DNA from: Siphonodentalium dalli
Lineage: Eukaryota; Mollusca; Scaphopoda; Gadilida; Siphonodentaliidae
Reading direction: 5' to 3'
DNA: 64,000 bases
Assembly (NCBI GenBank): GCA_032622095.1
Contig: CP136061.1
Location: 87,784,983-87,848,982 of the forward strand
Part shown: one piece after another, positions 9,205 through 22,408 of the stretch
Layout of the letters: each line of letters opens with the position of its first letter
How positions within the stretch are numbered: the stretch's first letter is position 1
Position numbers and translations under genes: made by a program
Notes under the pieces: model-generated
The model's input: only the letters and a program-made list of their open reading frames with translations
The model's database searches: none
What the model was told of the DNA's origin: nothing

Positions 9205-11202
9205 GCACCAGGTTTCTTTGATCTTCGTGCTGGTAAAACTCTTCTTGGTGGATATTACTCTGCTAAGTTGAAACCTCACCAACTAAAGTGGCTTACTTGC
9301 GAGATTGAAGCACTCGCCTTTGGTTCCGCTGTTAATCATTGGAGCTCCTGTATCTTGGAATCTGAGAACACCACCCAGATTTTGACTGATTCCCGCCCTT
9401 GTGTTCAAGCTTTCTCAAAATTGTCTAGAGGTGAATTCTCCACTAGTGCCCGCATTTCTTTCTTCCTATCCACCCTAAGTCGGTATAAAGTCATTCTCAA
9501 GCATATTTCTGGTTATAACAATCTCCTGACTGACTTTCTCAGTCGTAATTCTGCCCAGTGTCCATCTGGTAGTTGTCAACTTTGTCAGTTTGTGTCACAA
9601 AACGAAGATTCAACCATCAGATCTATCAGTGTTGAAGATATTCTTTCCAGATCAGCCCCCATGCCGTTTCTCAATGCTACTTCTTGGCAAGCTGCCCAAC
9701 AAACTTGTCCTACCTTGCGTCGAGTTTATTCGCACCTCTCTCAGGGCACTCGACCTCCCAAAAAGGCTAGAGGTGTTCGTGATGCCAAGAAATACATGAA
9801 AGTTTGCACCATTAGTGGTGGCCTGCTGATAGTCAAGAATACTACACCATTTCAACATGCTTTCAACACTATAGTTGTCCCAAACCATATTCTATCTGGC
9901 CTGCTGACAGCTTTACATATCCGCCTACAACACCCAACTGCCTGTCAGCTCAAGAAATTATTTCAGAGATATTTTTTTGCACTTAGTATTGACCAAGTTA
10001 TTGATTCTGTCACTAAGTCCTGTGCTCAGTGTACTGCCATCAGTACACTTCCTCCCACCCTTCCAGTGTTCACATCATCACCTCCATGCTCTGGTCCTGG
10101 ATTGGAGTTCGCCTGCGACATAATGTGTCGAGCAAGACAGAAGATACTTGTCGTCCGGGATACTTTCTCTTCCTTTGCATTTGCTCGCCTAATTGCTGAC
10201 GAGCGGTCTTCGACCTTGCGTGATGGTATTTTCGAAGTCATTGCTAATCTTAAATCACCTCAGGGTTGTTCTATTCGCACAGACGGTGCTCCTGCTTTCC
10301 AAAGTCTTTGCAATTATCCTACCATGGAGGTTCGTAGCATTCGTATTGAGATTGGCCGTCTCAAGAATTGTAACACGAAGCCTGTCGCAGAGAAGGCCAT
10401 CCAAGAGCTCCAGTGTGAGTTGAAGCGACTCTCTCCGACAGGAGACCCAGTGTCAACCACTCATCTTGCTGAAGCTGTCAGTATCCTTAACTCACGTATA
10501 CGTAATCGTGGGCTCAGTGCTAAGGAGATTCTTTATCAGAGGGATGGCATCTCTGGCCAACAGTTGAACTTCTCTGACAAGGACATGGCTTCCAAACAGT
10601 TTGATCTCCGCACCAGAAACCACGAATCCAGCGCCCGCTCTAAAGTACCCCATGGATGTTTCCTTCATCAGAAGTTCTCACCTGGTGATCTTGTCTTCCT
10701 CAAGTCTGAAGGCGATAAACATCATGCTCGCCCCCAATACATTGTCACCTCATCTGATGAGAGCTATGTACACATTCAGAAATTTGCTGGCCAACAGTTC
10801 AGATCCAAGACATATCCCGTCAAGCCTTCTGAAATTATCCGCTCCCCTAACATGGTGTCATCCACATCAGATTACGGCAAGGAAACTGATCCCTTTGCAT
10901 CAAACACCTCAGACGCAGAATCAGAATCAGAACAAACACCATCTGACACACATGACTCAGGCCAATTACCCAATGATTCACACAGCTTGCTCAATCCACA
11001 AGATTCAGATTCAGATGATGAATCTCACACACAGCAGACGCTTCCTACACCAAACATGCAACCCTCTCATGATTGCGATTTCTCAAATCAGGCCAACCCC
11101 GGTGGTAGCCCGTGTTCAAAGCCCACCAGGCGTTCTGAACGACCTTCTAGAAAACCTAATTGGCTCTTATCCGGTGTTTGGGATACCTCCGAGGATGTGT
11201 AA
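9205..11202 (+). pseudogene. Ty3/gypsy pol 3' fragment, unit 3, open to its own C-terminus (reference copy)
   Basis: The best copy for reading the parts. The frame has no internal break from the junction to the native end. Numbering from the TTG at 9268 (644 residues): second half of RNase H at 1-95, with LTDSRP at 39-44 and the clade-typical end NLLTDFLSRN; a Cys-rich linker (CPSGSCQLC); integrase zinc finger H217, H222, C252, C255 (H-x4-H-x29-C-x2-C); integrase core D284, D339, E375, the last pair 35 residues apart as in DD35E integrases; GDLVFLK at 473-479, the start of the C-terminal integrase domain; acidic Ser/Asp/Glu tail about 541-590; basic end RRSERPSRKPNW at 621-632. These enzymes remove RNA from the hybrid and insert retroelement DNA. 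Gag, protease and reverse transcriptase are absent, so it is a fragment, and no start codon leads the frame. Confidence 0.9.
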
Positions 11203-11346
11203 AGTAAATCTAACTCAGCAATTTTCCCTTCATTCCAATTCTGCTCTGCATTTTATCTCAAATTCCATGGAATTTTGTATTTTTGCTTTATTACCTTAAC
11301 ATTCTTTTTACCGGTATGTTCTTTATTTTACAAGGAGAGAAGAGAC

Positions 11347-11972
11347 TGCGCAACTCTCTTGAGGAATCAGGGAGCTAAATGTGTTCTAGAGTAGGGGAGC
11401 GAGTACACCGTGGAACCCTAAAGGTGAAGGTAACTGAAGAATGACCTTCACCTGATACATGCGACACGTTGTTAAAGGATGACATCGCGTTTATTTGATT
11501 TGTACATAATATCTAAATAATTTAAACTGGTGAATGAATGGGGGAATGGATTTTTGTGAGCGGGAAATTTATTTAACTAGCTGCTGTAGTTCGGGATTTT
11601 TCCAGATCAAATTTGGCTGTGTGATAGCCCCGTCGTACACTTGGGGATTTATTTTTAAAAGTAAACACATGACCTATGATTTTTCTTGCATTTTCGTGAT
11701 CAACTGGTGTCAATCTAGCTGGGTAAACATCACTGGTATGGCCTGCAGGCTTCAATTCAGTGAATTTGGCGGAAACGTTAACACTGTCGCCTATGGGAAA
11801 CCATTTAGTTCAGTGATTCCTTGAGTTCGTTAATTATCATGTACGAGTAGAGTTATCTTTCCTCTTCCATGCGTTTGTCTTTTGCATTAAATGTTCGTAC
11901 TAAAAACGTGTTCTCGAATATTTACTAAAATAGTTCGATAAGAGAGCTACAGTTCCTCTACGTGACGCCACA
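11347..11972 (+). mobile_element. Candidate 3' LTR split by M, unit 3
   Basis: 626 bp including the insert; same ends TGCGC and GCCACA. Confidence 0.4.
11363..11820 (+). mobile_element. M element at site B, unit 3
   Basis: 458 bp, TTGA on both sides (11359-11362, 11821-11824). Same insertion event as in unit 2, carried along by amplification. Confidence 0.9.
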
Positions 11973-13605
11973 AGTTTGACCGAATGTACTAAACTATTGT
12001 TTTGTTAAACTAATTAGCAGTTTTGTATTGGTCACGGGGAGGGACAGTGACACACCGGGCCGACCATGGTGTTCGAAAATTTTGAAATCTGAACAAGAAA
12101 ATCGCAAAATCCTAGCATCTAGACTAGCCCCTAGTCTTCTTAGAGTTGGAAATTTCAAACCTGACACCCCCCACTTAGGTTGGAAAATTTCCAAATGATG
12201 ACAATGACAATGTTGACCAAATGTATGACAATATTGTTTTCTTAAATTTAGTAGCAGTTTTGACTAGCCACGGGGGAGGACCAGGACACAAGCTTAAATG
12301 TTGGAAATTTCCAACCTGTCACCCCCCTAAGGTTGGAAAATTTCCAACTGATGACCATTCCAACTAATGTTTTGGAAGGTATGAAATTTCCAACTGTTGA
12401 AAATGTTGCCAAAGTTGGGGGGGGGGGGTGAGACACCCCCACACCCCCTCTAGCCACACCCCCCTCTAGCCACATCCCTGTTTGTAACATCACATACATG
12501 TATTATTTTGGACAATCCGTGCATGGTGGCATATATCTGGCAATTGTTGGGTGGTTTGGAACACACATTGGTGGGTTTGGACACGATTTAGATAGTTATG
12601 GGACTCTAGTTGAGTTGGTTGGGATACTTATTAGGTGGTTTGGGACACAAGCTGGCTGATTTGGAACGCTAGTTATATATGGACAGTGACACTCGTCGGT
12701 TGGTTTTAGCATAATATTATATGATGGTGGTTTGAGACGCCCGTTGCCTGGTTTTAAGCTTTATCACTCGTTAATTGGTTTTGGACATTCATTTAATGTA
12801 TTTGTAAGTCTAATTGATTTTGACAGTCATCTAGTGACATATAGGACTATAGGCTATAAATTATAATCGATATGAGAAGATTTAGATAGAAATAAATGAG
12901 AATACTTAAATTTTTAACTTTCGACAGACATTTTTGGATACCGAAGAGAAAATCCTCGGTATATAGCTCACTATTATCGAATTATTATTGGACATCATTT
13001 ACGGTGGGGCAAATAGCTATTCACGCGAATAAATTTCGTCTAAATGGAAACAATTTGGTGAACTTTAGCGAAATTTGCGCCATTTTGTCCGACATTTTGG
13101 ATTTTGACAATCGAATGGTACACGAGATGACATAATTATGTCAGTCATGACAATACTATTAATTTGTTTTTGTTGCATGTTTCTGCCATATCTAAAACTT
13201 AAATATAAATGTCATTTAAGTGAATATTCCATTAGGAACGGAAATTTTGACAATAAAGCCAAAAATATGACCCTATTTCAAATGGCTCTATAAATTTTTC
13301 CACAAAGCGGATGTTATGGGATTTTGGATATTTTCCCCCCAGATTCTGCCCGACACAATGATAGCAAAAACAGATTATTACCAATTTGTTCTATAGGTTC
13401 AATGATTCAACGACCAGACTATTAACTATTAGTCCAGGAGATATTGGTCAACCTCTGCAACCCCCCCCCCAGGACTTAACTTCACCCCACTAATTTTCTT
13501 CCTTAAGGTCTCCTCTAATTTTTTTCACTTGTTAACAAGAAAAAAAAGTGGCCGCAGAGACTCCAGACAAGATGGCGTCCATCATGGCGGCCATTTTTTT
13601 TAAAT
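11973..13605. other. Non-coding tail of unit 3 plus leader of unit 4
   Basis: Same layout as 3154-4793, lacking the 6-bp TTCCAA segment. No gene seen. Confidence 0.7.
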
Positions 13606-15603
13606 GCACCAGGTTTCTTTGATCTTCGTGCTGGTAAAACTCTTCTTGGTGGATATTACTCTGCTAAGTTGAAACCTCACCAACTAAAGTGGCTTACTTG
13701 CGAGATTGAAGCACTCGCCTTTGGTTCCGCTGTTAATCATTGGAGCTCCTGTATCTTGGAATCTGAGAACACCACCCAGATTTTGACTGATTCCCGCCCT
13801 TGTGTTCAAGCTTTCTCAAAATTGTCTAGAGGTGAATTCTCCACTAGTGCCCGCATTTCTTTCTTCCTATCCACCCTAAGTCGGTATAAAGTCATTCTCA
13901 AGCATATTTCTGGTTATAACAATCTCCTGACTGACTTTCTCAGTCGTAATTCTGCCCAGTGTCCATCTGGTAGTTGTCAACTTTGTCAGTTTGTGTCACA
14001 AAACGAAGATTCAACCATCAGATCTATCAGTGTTGAAGATATTCTTTCCAGATCAGCCCCCATGCCGTTTCTCAATGCTACTTCTTGGCAAGCTGCCCAA
14101 CAAACTTGTCCTACCTTGCGTCGAGTTTATTCGCACCTCTCTCAGGGCACTCGACCTCCCAAAAAGGCTAGAGGTGTTCGTGATGCCAAGAAATACATGA
14201 AAGTTTGCACCATTAGTGGTGGCCTGCTGATAGTCAAGAATACTACACCATTTCAACATGCTTTCAACACTATAGTTGTCCCAAACCATATTCTATCTGG
14301 CCTGCTGACAGCTTTACATATCCGCCTACAACACCCAACTGCCTGTCAGCTCAAGAAATTATTTCAGAGATATTTTTTTGCACTTAGTATTGACCAAGTT
14401 ATTGATTCTGTCACTAAGTCCTGTGCTCAGTGTACTGCCATCAGTACACTTCCTCCCACCCTTCCAGTGTTCACATCATCACCTCCATGCTCTGGTCCTG
14501 GATTGGAGTTCGCCTGCGACATAATGTGTCGAGCAAGACAGAAGATACTTGTCGTCCGGGATACTTTCTCTTCCTTTGCATTTGCTCGCCTAATTGCTGA
14601 CGAGCGGTCTTCGACCTTGCGTGATGGTATTTTCGAAGTCATTGCTGATCTTAAATCACCTCAGGGTTGTTCTATTCGCACAGACGGTGCTCCTGCTTTC
14701 CAAAGTCTTTGCAATTATCCTACCATGGAGGCTCGTAGCATTCGTATTGAGATTGGCCGTCTCAAGAATTGTAACAAGAAGCCTGTCGCAGAGAAGGCCA
14801 TCCAAGAGCTCCAGTGTGAGTTGAAGCGACTCTCTCCGACAGGAGACCCAGTGTCAACCACTCATCTTGCTGAAGCTGTCAGTATCCTTAACTCACGTAT
14901 ACGTAATCGTGGGCTCAGTGCTAAGGAGATTCTTTATCAGAGGGATGGCATCTCTGGCCAACAGTTGAACTTCTCTGACAAGGACATGGCTTCCAAACAG
15001 TTTGATCTCCGCACCAGAAACCACGAATCCAGCGCCCGCTCTAAAGTACCCCATGGATGTTTCCTTCATCAGAAGTTCTCACCTGGTGATCTTGTCTTCC
15101 TCAAGTCTGAAGGCGATAAACATCATGCTCGCCCCCAATACATTGTCACCTCATCTGATGAGAGCTATGTACACATTCAGAAATTTGCTGGCCAACAGTT
15201 CAGATCCAAGACATATCCCGTCAAGCCTTCTGAAATTATCCGCTCCCCTAACATGGTGTCATCCACATCAGATTACGGCAAGGAAACTGATCCCTTTGCA
15301 TCAAACACCTCAGACGCAGAATCAGAATCAGAACAAACACCATCTGACACACATGACTCAGGCCAATTACCCAATGATTCACACAGCTTGCTCAATCCAC
15401 AAGATTCAGATTCAGATGATGAATCTCACACACAGCAGACGCTTCCTACACCAAACATGCAACCCTCTCATGATTGCGATTTCTCAAATCAGGCCAACCC
15501 CGGTGGTAGCCCGTGTTCAAAGCCCACCAGGCGTTCTGAACGACCTTCTAGAAAACCTAATTGGCTCTTATCCGGTGTTTGGGATACCTCCGAGGATGTG
15601 TAA
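13606..15603 (+). pseudogene. Ty3/gypsy pol 3' fragment, unit 4, open to its own C-terminus
   Basis: Like unit 3, with no break seen between the junction and the native end; differs from unit 3 by only a few residues. Zinc finger and DD35E spacing as in unit 3. Confidence 0.9.
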
Positions 15604-15747
15604 AGTAAATCTAACTCAGCAATTTTCCCTTCATTCCAATTCTGCTCTGCATTTTATCTCAAATTCCATGGAATTTTGTATTTTTGCTTTATTACCTTAA
15701 CATTCTTTTTACCGGTATGTTCTTTATTTTACAAGGAGAGAAGAGAC

Positions 15748-16373
15748 TGCGCAACTCTCTTGAGGAATCAGGGAGCTAAATGTGTTCTAGAGTAGGGGAG
15801 CGAGTACACCGTGGAACCCTAAAGGTGAAGGTAACTGAAGAATGACCTTCACCTGATACATGCGACACGTTGTTAAAGGATGACATCGCGTTTATTTGAT
15901 TTGTACATAATATCTAAATAATTTAAACTGGTGAATGAATGGGGGAATGGATTTTTGTGAGCGGGAAATTTATTTAACTAGCTGCTGTAGTTCGGGATTT
16001 TTCCAGATCAAATTTGGCTGTGTGATAGCCCCGTCGTACACTTGGGGATTTATTTTTAAAAGTAAACACATGACCTATGATTTTTCTTGCATTTTCGTGA
16101 TCAACTGGTGTCAATCTAGCTGGGTAAACATCACTGGTATGGCATGCAGGCTTCAATTCAGTGAATTTGGCGGAAACGTTAACACTGTCGCCTATGGGAA
16201 ACCATTTAGTTCAGTGATTCCTTGAGTTCGTTAATTATCATGTACGAGTAGAGTTATCTTTCCTCTTCCATGCGTTTGTCTTTTGCATTAAATGTTCGTA
16301 CTAAAAACGTGTTCTCGAATATTTACTAAAATAGTTCGATAAGAGAGCTACAGTTCCTCTACGTGACGCCACA
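15748..16373 (+). mobile_element. Candidate 3' LTR split by M, unit 4
   Basis: 626 bp including the insert. Confidence 0.4.
15764..16221 (+). mobile_element. M element at site B, unit 4
   Basis: 458 bp, TTGA on both sides (15760-15763, 16222-16225). One private base change near 16144 (GGCATGC instead of GGCCTGC). Confidence 0.9.
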
Positions 16374-18005
16374 AGTTTGACCGAATGTACTAAACTATTG
16401 TTTTGTTAAACTAATTAGCAGTTTTGTATTGGTCACGGGGAGGGACAGTGACACACCGGGCCGACCATGGTGTTCGAAAATTTTGAAATCTGAACAAGAA
16501 AATCGCAAAATCCTAGCATCTAGACTAGCCCCTAGTCTTCTTAGAGTTGGAAATTTCAAACCTGACACCCCCCACTTAGGTTGGAAAATTTCCAAATGAT
16601 GACAATGACAATGTTGACCAAATGTATGACAATATTGTTTTCTTAAATTTAGTAGCAGTTTTGACTAGCCACGGGGGAGGACCAGGACACAAGCTTAAAT
16701 GTTGGAAATTTCCAACCTGTCACCCCCCTAAGGTTGGAAAATTTCCAACTGATGACCATTCCAACTAATGTTTTGGAAGGTATGAAATTTCCAACTGTTG
16801 AAAATGTTGCCAAAGTTGGGGGGGGGGGGGTGAGACACCCCCACACCCCCTCTAGCCACACCCCCCTCTAGCCACATCCCTGTTTGTAACATCACATACA
16901 TGTATTATTTTGGACAATCCGTGCATGGTGGCATATATCTGGCAATTGTTGGGTGGTTTGGAACACACATTGGTGGGTTTGGACACGATTTAGATAGTTA
17001 TGGGACTCTAGTTGAGTTGGTTGGGATACTTATTAGGTGGTTTGGGACACAAGCTGGCTGATTTGGAACGCTAGTTATATATGGACAGTGACACTCGTCG
17101 GTTGGTTTTAGCATAATATTATATGATGGTGGTTTGAGACGCCCGTTGCCTGGTTTTAAGCTTTATCACTCGTTAATTGGTTTTGGACATTCATTTAATG
17201 TATTTGTAAGTCTAATTGATTTTGACAGTCATCTAGTGACATATAGGACTATAGGCTATAAATTATAATCGATATGAGAAGATTTAGATAGAAATAAATG
17301 AGAATACTTAAATTTTTAACTTTCGACAGACATTTTTGGATACCGAAGAGAAAATCCTCGGTATATAGCTCACTATTATCGAATTATTATTGGACATCAT
17401 TTACGGTGGGGCAAATAGCTATTCACGCGAATAAATTTCGTCTAAATGGAAACAATTTGGTGAACTTTAGCGAAATTTGCGCCATTTTGTCCGACATTTT
17501 GGATTTTGACAATCGAATGGTACACGAGATGACATAATTATGTCAGTCATGACAATACTATTAATTTGTTTTTGTTGCATGTTTCTGCCATATCTAAAAC
17601 TTAAATATAAATGTCATTTAAGTGAATATTCCATTAGGAACGGAAATTTTGACAATAAAGCCAAAAATATGACCCTATTTCAAATGGCTCTATAAATTTT
17701 TCCACAAAGCGGATGTTATGGGATTTTGGATATTTTCCCCCAGATTCTGCCCGACACAATGATAGCAAAAACAGATTATTACCAATTTGTTCTATAGGTT
17801 CAATGATTCAACGACCAGACTATTAACTATTAGTCCAGGAGATATTGGTCAACCTCTGCAACCCCCCCCCAGGACTTAACTTCACCCCACTAATTTTCTT
17901 CCTTAAGGTCTCCTCTAATTTTTTTCACTTGTTAACAAGAAAAAAAAGTGGCCGCAGAGACTCCAGACAAGATGGCGTCCATCATGGCGGCCATTTTTTT
18001 TAAAT
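16374..18005. other. Non-coding tail of unit 4 plus leader of unit 5
   Basis: Same layout as 3154-4793; poly-G run long, poly-C run of 9. No gene seen. Confidence 0.7.
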
Positions 18006-20006
18006 GCACCAGGTTTCTTTGATCTTCGTGCTGGTAAAACTCTTCTTGGTGGATATTACTCTGCTAAGTTGAAACCTCACCAACTAAAGTGGCTTACTTG
18101 CGAGATTGAAGCACTCGCCTTTGGTTCCGCTGTTAATCATTGGAGCTCCTGTATCTTGGAATCTGAGAACACCACCCAGATTTTGACTGATTCCCGCCCT
18201 TGTGTTCAAGCTTTCTCAAAATTGTCTAGAGGTGAATTCTCCACTAGTGCCCGCATTTCTTTCTTCCTATCCACCCTAAGTCGGTATAAAGTCATTCTCA
18301 AGCATATTTCTGGTTCTAACAATCTCCTGACTGACTTTCTCAGTCGTAATTCTGCCCAGTGTCCATCTGGTAGTTGTCAACTTTGTCAGTTTGTGTCACA
18401 AAACGAAGATTCAACCATCAGATCTATCAGTGTTGAAGATATTCTTTCCAGATCAGCCCCCATGCCGTTTCTCAATGCTACTTCTTGGCAAGCTGCCCAA
18501 CAAACTTGTCCTACCTTGCGTCGAGTTTATTCGCACCTCTCTCAGGGCACTCGACCTCCCAAAAAAGGCTAGAGGTGTTCGTGATGCCAAGAAATACATG
18601 AAAGTTTGCACCATTAGTGGTGGCCTGCTGATAGTCAAGAATACTACACCATTTCAACATGCTTTCAACACTATAGTTGTCCCAAACCATATTATATCTG
18701 GCCTGCTGACAGCTTTACATATCCGCCTACAACACCCAACTGCCTGTCAGCTCAAGAAATTATTTCAGAGATATTTTTTTGCACTTAGTATTGACCAAGT
18801 TATTGATTCTGTCACTAAGTCCTGTGCTCAGTGTACTGCCATCAGTAAACTTCCTCCCACCCTTCCAGTGTTCACATCATCACCTCCATGCTCTGGTCCT
18901 GGATTGGAGTTCGCCTGCGACATAATGTGTCGAGCAAGACAGAAGATACTTGTCGTCCGGGATACTTTCTCTTCCTTTACATTTGCTCGCCTAATTGCTG
19001 ACGAGCGGTCTTCGACCTTGCGTGATGGTATTTTCGAAGTCATTGCTGATCTTAAATCACCTCAGGGTTGTTCTATTCGCACAGACGGTGCTCCTGCTTT
19101 CCAAAGTCTTTGAAATTATCCTACCATGGAGGTTCGTAGCATTCGTATTGAGATTGGCCGTCTCAAGAATTGTAACAAGAAGCCTGTCGCAGAGAAGGCC
19201 ATCCAAGAGCTCCAGTGTGAGTTGAAGCTACTCTCTCCGACAGGAGACCCAGTGTCAACCACTCATCTTGCTGAAGCTGTCAGTATCCTTAACTCACGTA
19301 TACGTAATCGTGGGCTCAGTGCTAAGGAGATTCTTTATCAGAGGGATGGCATCTCTGGCCAACAGTTGAACTTCTCTGACAAGGACATGGCTTCCAAACA
19401 GTTTGATCTCCGCACCAGAAACCACGAATCCAGCGCCCGCTCTAAAGTACCCCATGGATGTTTCCTTCATCAGAAGTTCTCACCTGGTGATCTTGTCTTC
19501 CTCAAGTCTGAAGGCGATAAACATCATGCTCGCCCCCAATACATTGTCACCTCATCTGATGAGAGCTATACGTACACATTCAGAAATTTGCTGGCCAACA
19601 GTTCAGATCCAAGACATATCCCGTCAAGCCTTCTGAAATTATCCGCTCCCCTAACATGGTGTCATCCACATCAGCTTACGGCAAGGAAACTGATCCCTTT
19701 GCATCAAACACCTCAGACTCAGAATCAGAATCAGAACAAACACCATCTGACACACATGACTCAGGCCAATTACCCAATGATTCACACAGCTTGCTCAATC
19801 CACAAGATTCAGATTCAGATGATGAATCTCACACACAGCAGACGCTTCCTACACCAAACATGCAACCCTCTCATGATTGCGATTTCTCAAATCAGGCCAA
19901 CCCCGGTGGTAGCCCGTGTTCAAAGCCCACCAGGCGTTCTGAACGACCTTCTAGAAAACCTAATTGGCTCTTATCCGGTGTTTGGGATACCTCCGAGGAT
20001 GTGTAA
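18006..20006 (+). pseudogene. Ty3/gypsy pol 3' fragment, unit 5
   Basis: Broken about three times, with the same set of breaks as units 2 and 6. Confidence 0.87.
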
Positions 20007-20150
20007 AGTAAATCTAACTCAGCAATTTTCCCTTCATTCCAATTCTGCTCTGCATTTTATCTCAAATTCCATGGAATTTTGTATTTTTGCTTTATTACCT
20101 TAACATTCTTTTTACCGGTATGTTCTTTATTTTACAAGGAGAGAAGAGAC

Positions 20151-20776
20151 TGCGCAACTCTCTTGAGGAATCAGGGAGCTAAATGTGTTCTAGAGTAGGG
20201 GAGCGAGTACACCGTGGAACCCTAAAGGTGAAGGTAACTGAAGAATGACCTTCACCTGATACATGCGACACGTTGTTAAAGGATGACATCGCGTTTATTT
20301 GATTTGTACATAATATCTAAATAATTTAAACTGGTGAATGAATGGGGGAATGGATTTTTGTGAGCGGGAAATTTATTTAACTAGCTGCTGTAGTTCGGGA
20401 TTTTTCCAGATCAAATTTGGCTGTGTGATAGCCCCGTCGTACACTTGGGGATTTATTTTTAAAAGTAAACACATGACCTATGATTTTTCTTGCATTTTCG
20501 TGATCAACTGGTGTCAATCTAGCTGGGTAAACATCACTGGTATGGCCTGCAGGCTTCAATTCAGTGAATTTGGCGGAAACGTTAACACTGTCGCCTATGG
20601 GAAACCATTTAGTTCAGTGATTCCTTGAGTTCGTTAATTATCATGTACGAGTAGAGTTATCTTTCCTCTTCCATGCGTTTGTCTTTTGCATTAAATGTTC
20701 GTACTAAAAACGTGTTCTCGAATATTTACTAAAATAGTTCGATAAGAGAGCTACAGTTCCTCTACGTGACGCCACA
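20151..20776 (+). mobile_element. Candidate 3' LTR split by M, unit 5
   Basis: 626 bp including the insert. Confidence 0.4.
20167..20624 (+). mobile_element. M element at site B, unit 5
   Basis: 458 bp, TTGA on both sides (20163-20166, 20625-20628). Confidence 0.9.
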
Positions 20777-22408
20777 AGTTTGACCGAATGTACTAAACTA
20801 TTGTTTTGTTAAACTAATTAGCAGTTTTGTATTGGTCACGGGGAGGGACAGTGACACACCGGGCCGACCATGGTGTTCGAAAATTTTGAAATCTGAACAA
20901 GAAAATCGCAAAATCCTAGCATCTAGACTAGCCCCTAGTCTTCTTAGAGTTGGAAATTTCAAACCTGACACCCCCCACTTAGGTTGGAAAATTTCCAAAT
21001 GATGACAATGACAATGTTGACCAAATGTATGACAATATTGTTTTCTTAAATTTAGTAGCAGTTTTGACTAGCCACGGGGGAGGACCAGGACACAAGCTTA
21101 AATGTTGGAAATTTCCAACCTGTCACCCCCCTAAGGTTGGAAAATTTCCAACTGATGACCATTCCAACTAATGTTTTGGAAGGTATGAAATTTCCAACTG
21201 TTGAAAATGTTGCCAAAGTTGGGGGGGGGGGGTGAGACACCGCCACACCCCCTCTAGCCACACCCACCTCTAGCCACATCCCTGTTTGTAACATCACATA
21301 CATGTATTATTTTGGACAATCCGTGCATGGTGGCATATATCTGGCAATTGTTGGGTGGTTTGGAACACACATTGGTGGGTTTGGACACGATTTAGATAGT
21401 TATGGGACTCTAGTTGAGTTGGTTGGGATACTTATTAGGTGGTTTGGGACACAAGCTGGCTGATTTGGAACGCTAGTTATATATGGACAGTGACACTCGT
21501 CGGTTGGTTTTAGCATAATATTATATGATGGTGGTTTGAGACGCCCGTTGCCTGGTTTTAAGCTTTATCACTCGTTAATTGGTTTTGGACATTCATTTAA
21601 TGTATTTGTAAGTCTAATTGATTTTGACAGTCATCTAGTGACATATAGGACTATAGGCTATAAATTATAATCGATATGAGAAGATTTAGATAGAAATAAA
21701 TGAGAATACTTAAATTTTTAACTTTCGACAGACATTTTTGGATACCGAAGAGAAAATCCTCGGTATATAGCTCACTATTATCGAATTATTATTGGACATC
21801 ATTTACGGTGGGGCAAATAGCTATTCACGCGAATAAATTTCGTCTAAATGGAAACAATTTGGTGAACTTTAGCGAAATTTGCGCCATTTTGTCCGACATT
21901 TTGGATTTTGACAATCGAATGGTACACGAGATGACATAATTATGTCAGTCATGACAATACTATTAATTTGTTTTTGTTGCATGTTTCTGCCATATCTAAA
22001 ACTTAAATATAAATGTCATTTAAGTGAATATTCCATTAGGAACGGAAATTTTGACAATAAAGCCAAAAATATGACCCTATTTCAAATGGCTCTATAAATT
22101 TTTCCACAAAGCGGATGTTATGGGATTTTGGATATTTTCCCCCCAGATTCTGCCCGACACAATGATAGCAAAAACAGATTATTACCAATTTGTTCTATAG
22201 GTTCAATGATTCAACGACCAGACTATTAACTATTAGTCCAGGAGATATTGGTCAACCTCTGCAACCCCCCCCCAGGACTTAACTTCACCCCACTAATTTT
22301 CTTCCTTAAGGTCTCCTCTAATTTTTTTCACTTGTTAACAAGAAAAAAAAGTGGCCGCAGAGACTCCAGACAAGATGGCGTCCATCATGGCGGCCATTTT
22401 TTTTAAAT
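20777..22408. other. Non-coding tail of unit 5 plus leader of unit 6
   Basis: Same layout as 3154-4793; the C-rich arm after the G run carries private changes (CACCGCCACAC, CACCCACCTC), which weaken the hairpin in this unit. No gene seen. Confidence 0.7.

Larger units (their letters stand above)
8810..13217 (+). repeat. Array unit 3 (type B), 4408 bp
   Basis: Pol fragment 9205-11202, LTR-like block 11347-11972 with forward M, tail 11973-13217. Site A empty. First unit with the GCAA spelling before the poly-C run. Confidence 0.95.
13218..17619 (+). repeat. Array unit 4 (type B), 4402 bp
   Basis: Pol fragment 13606-15603, LTR-like block 15748-16373 with forward M, tail 16374-17619. Closest to unit 3. 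Confidence 0.95.
17620..22021 (+). repeat. Array unit 5 (type B), 4402 bp
   Basis: Pol fragment 18006-20006, LTR-like block 20151-20776 with forward M, tail 20777-22021. Pol part matches units 2 and 6 rather than its neighbour unit 4. Confidence 0.95.
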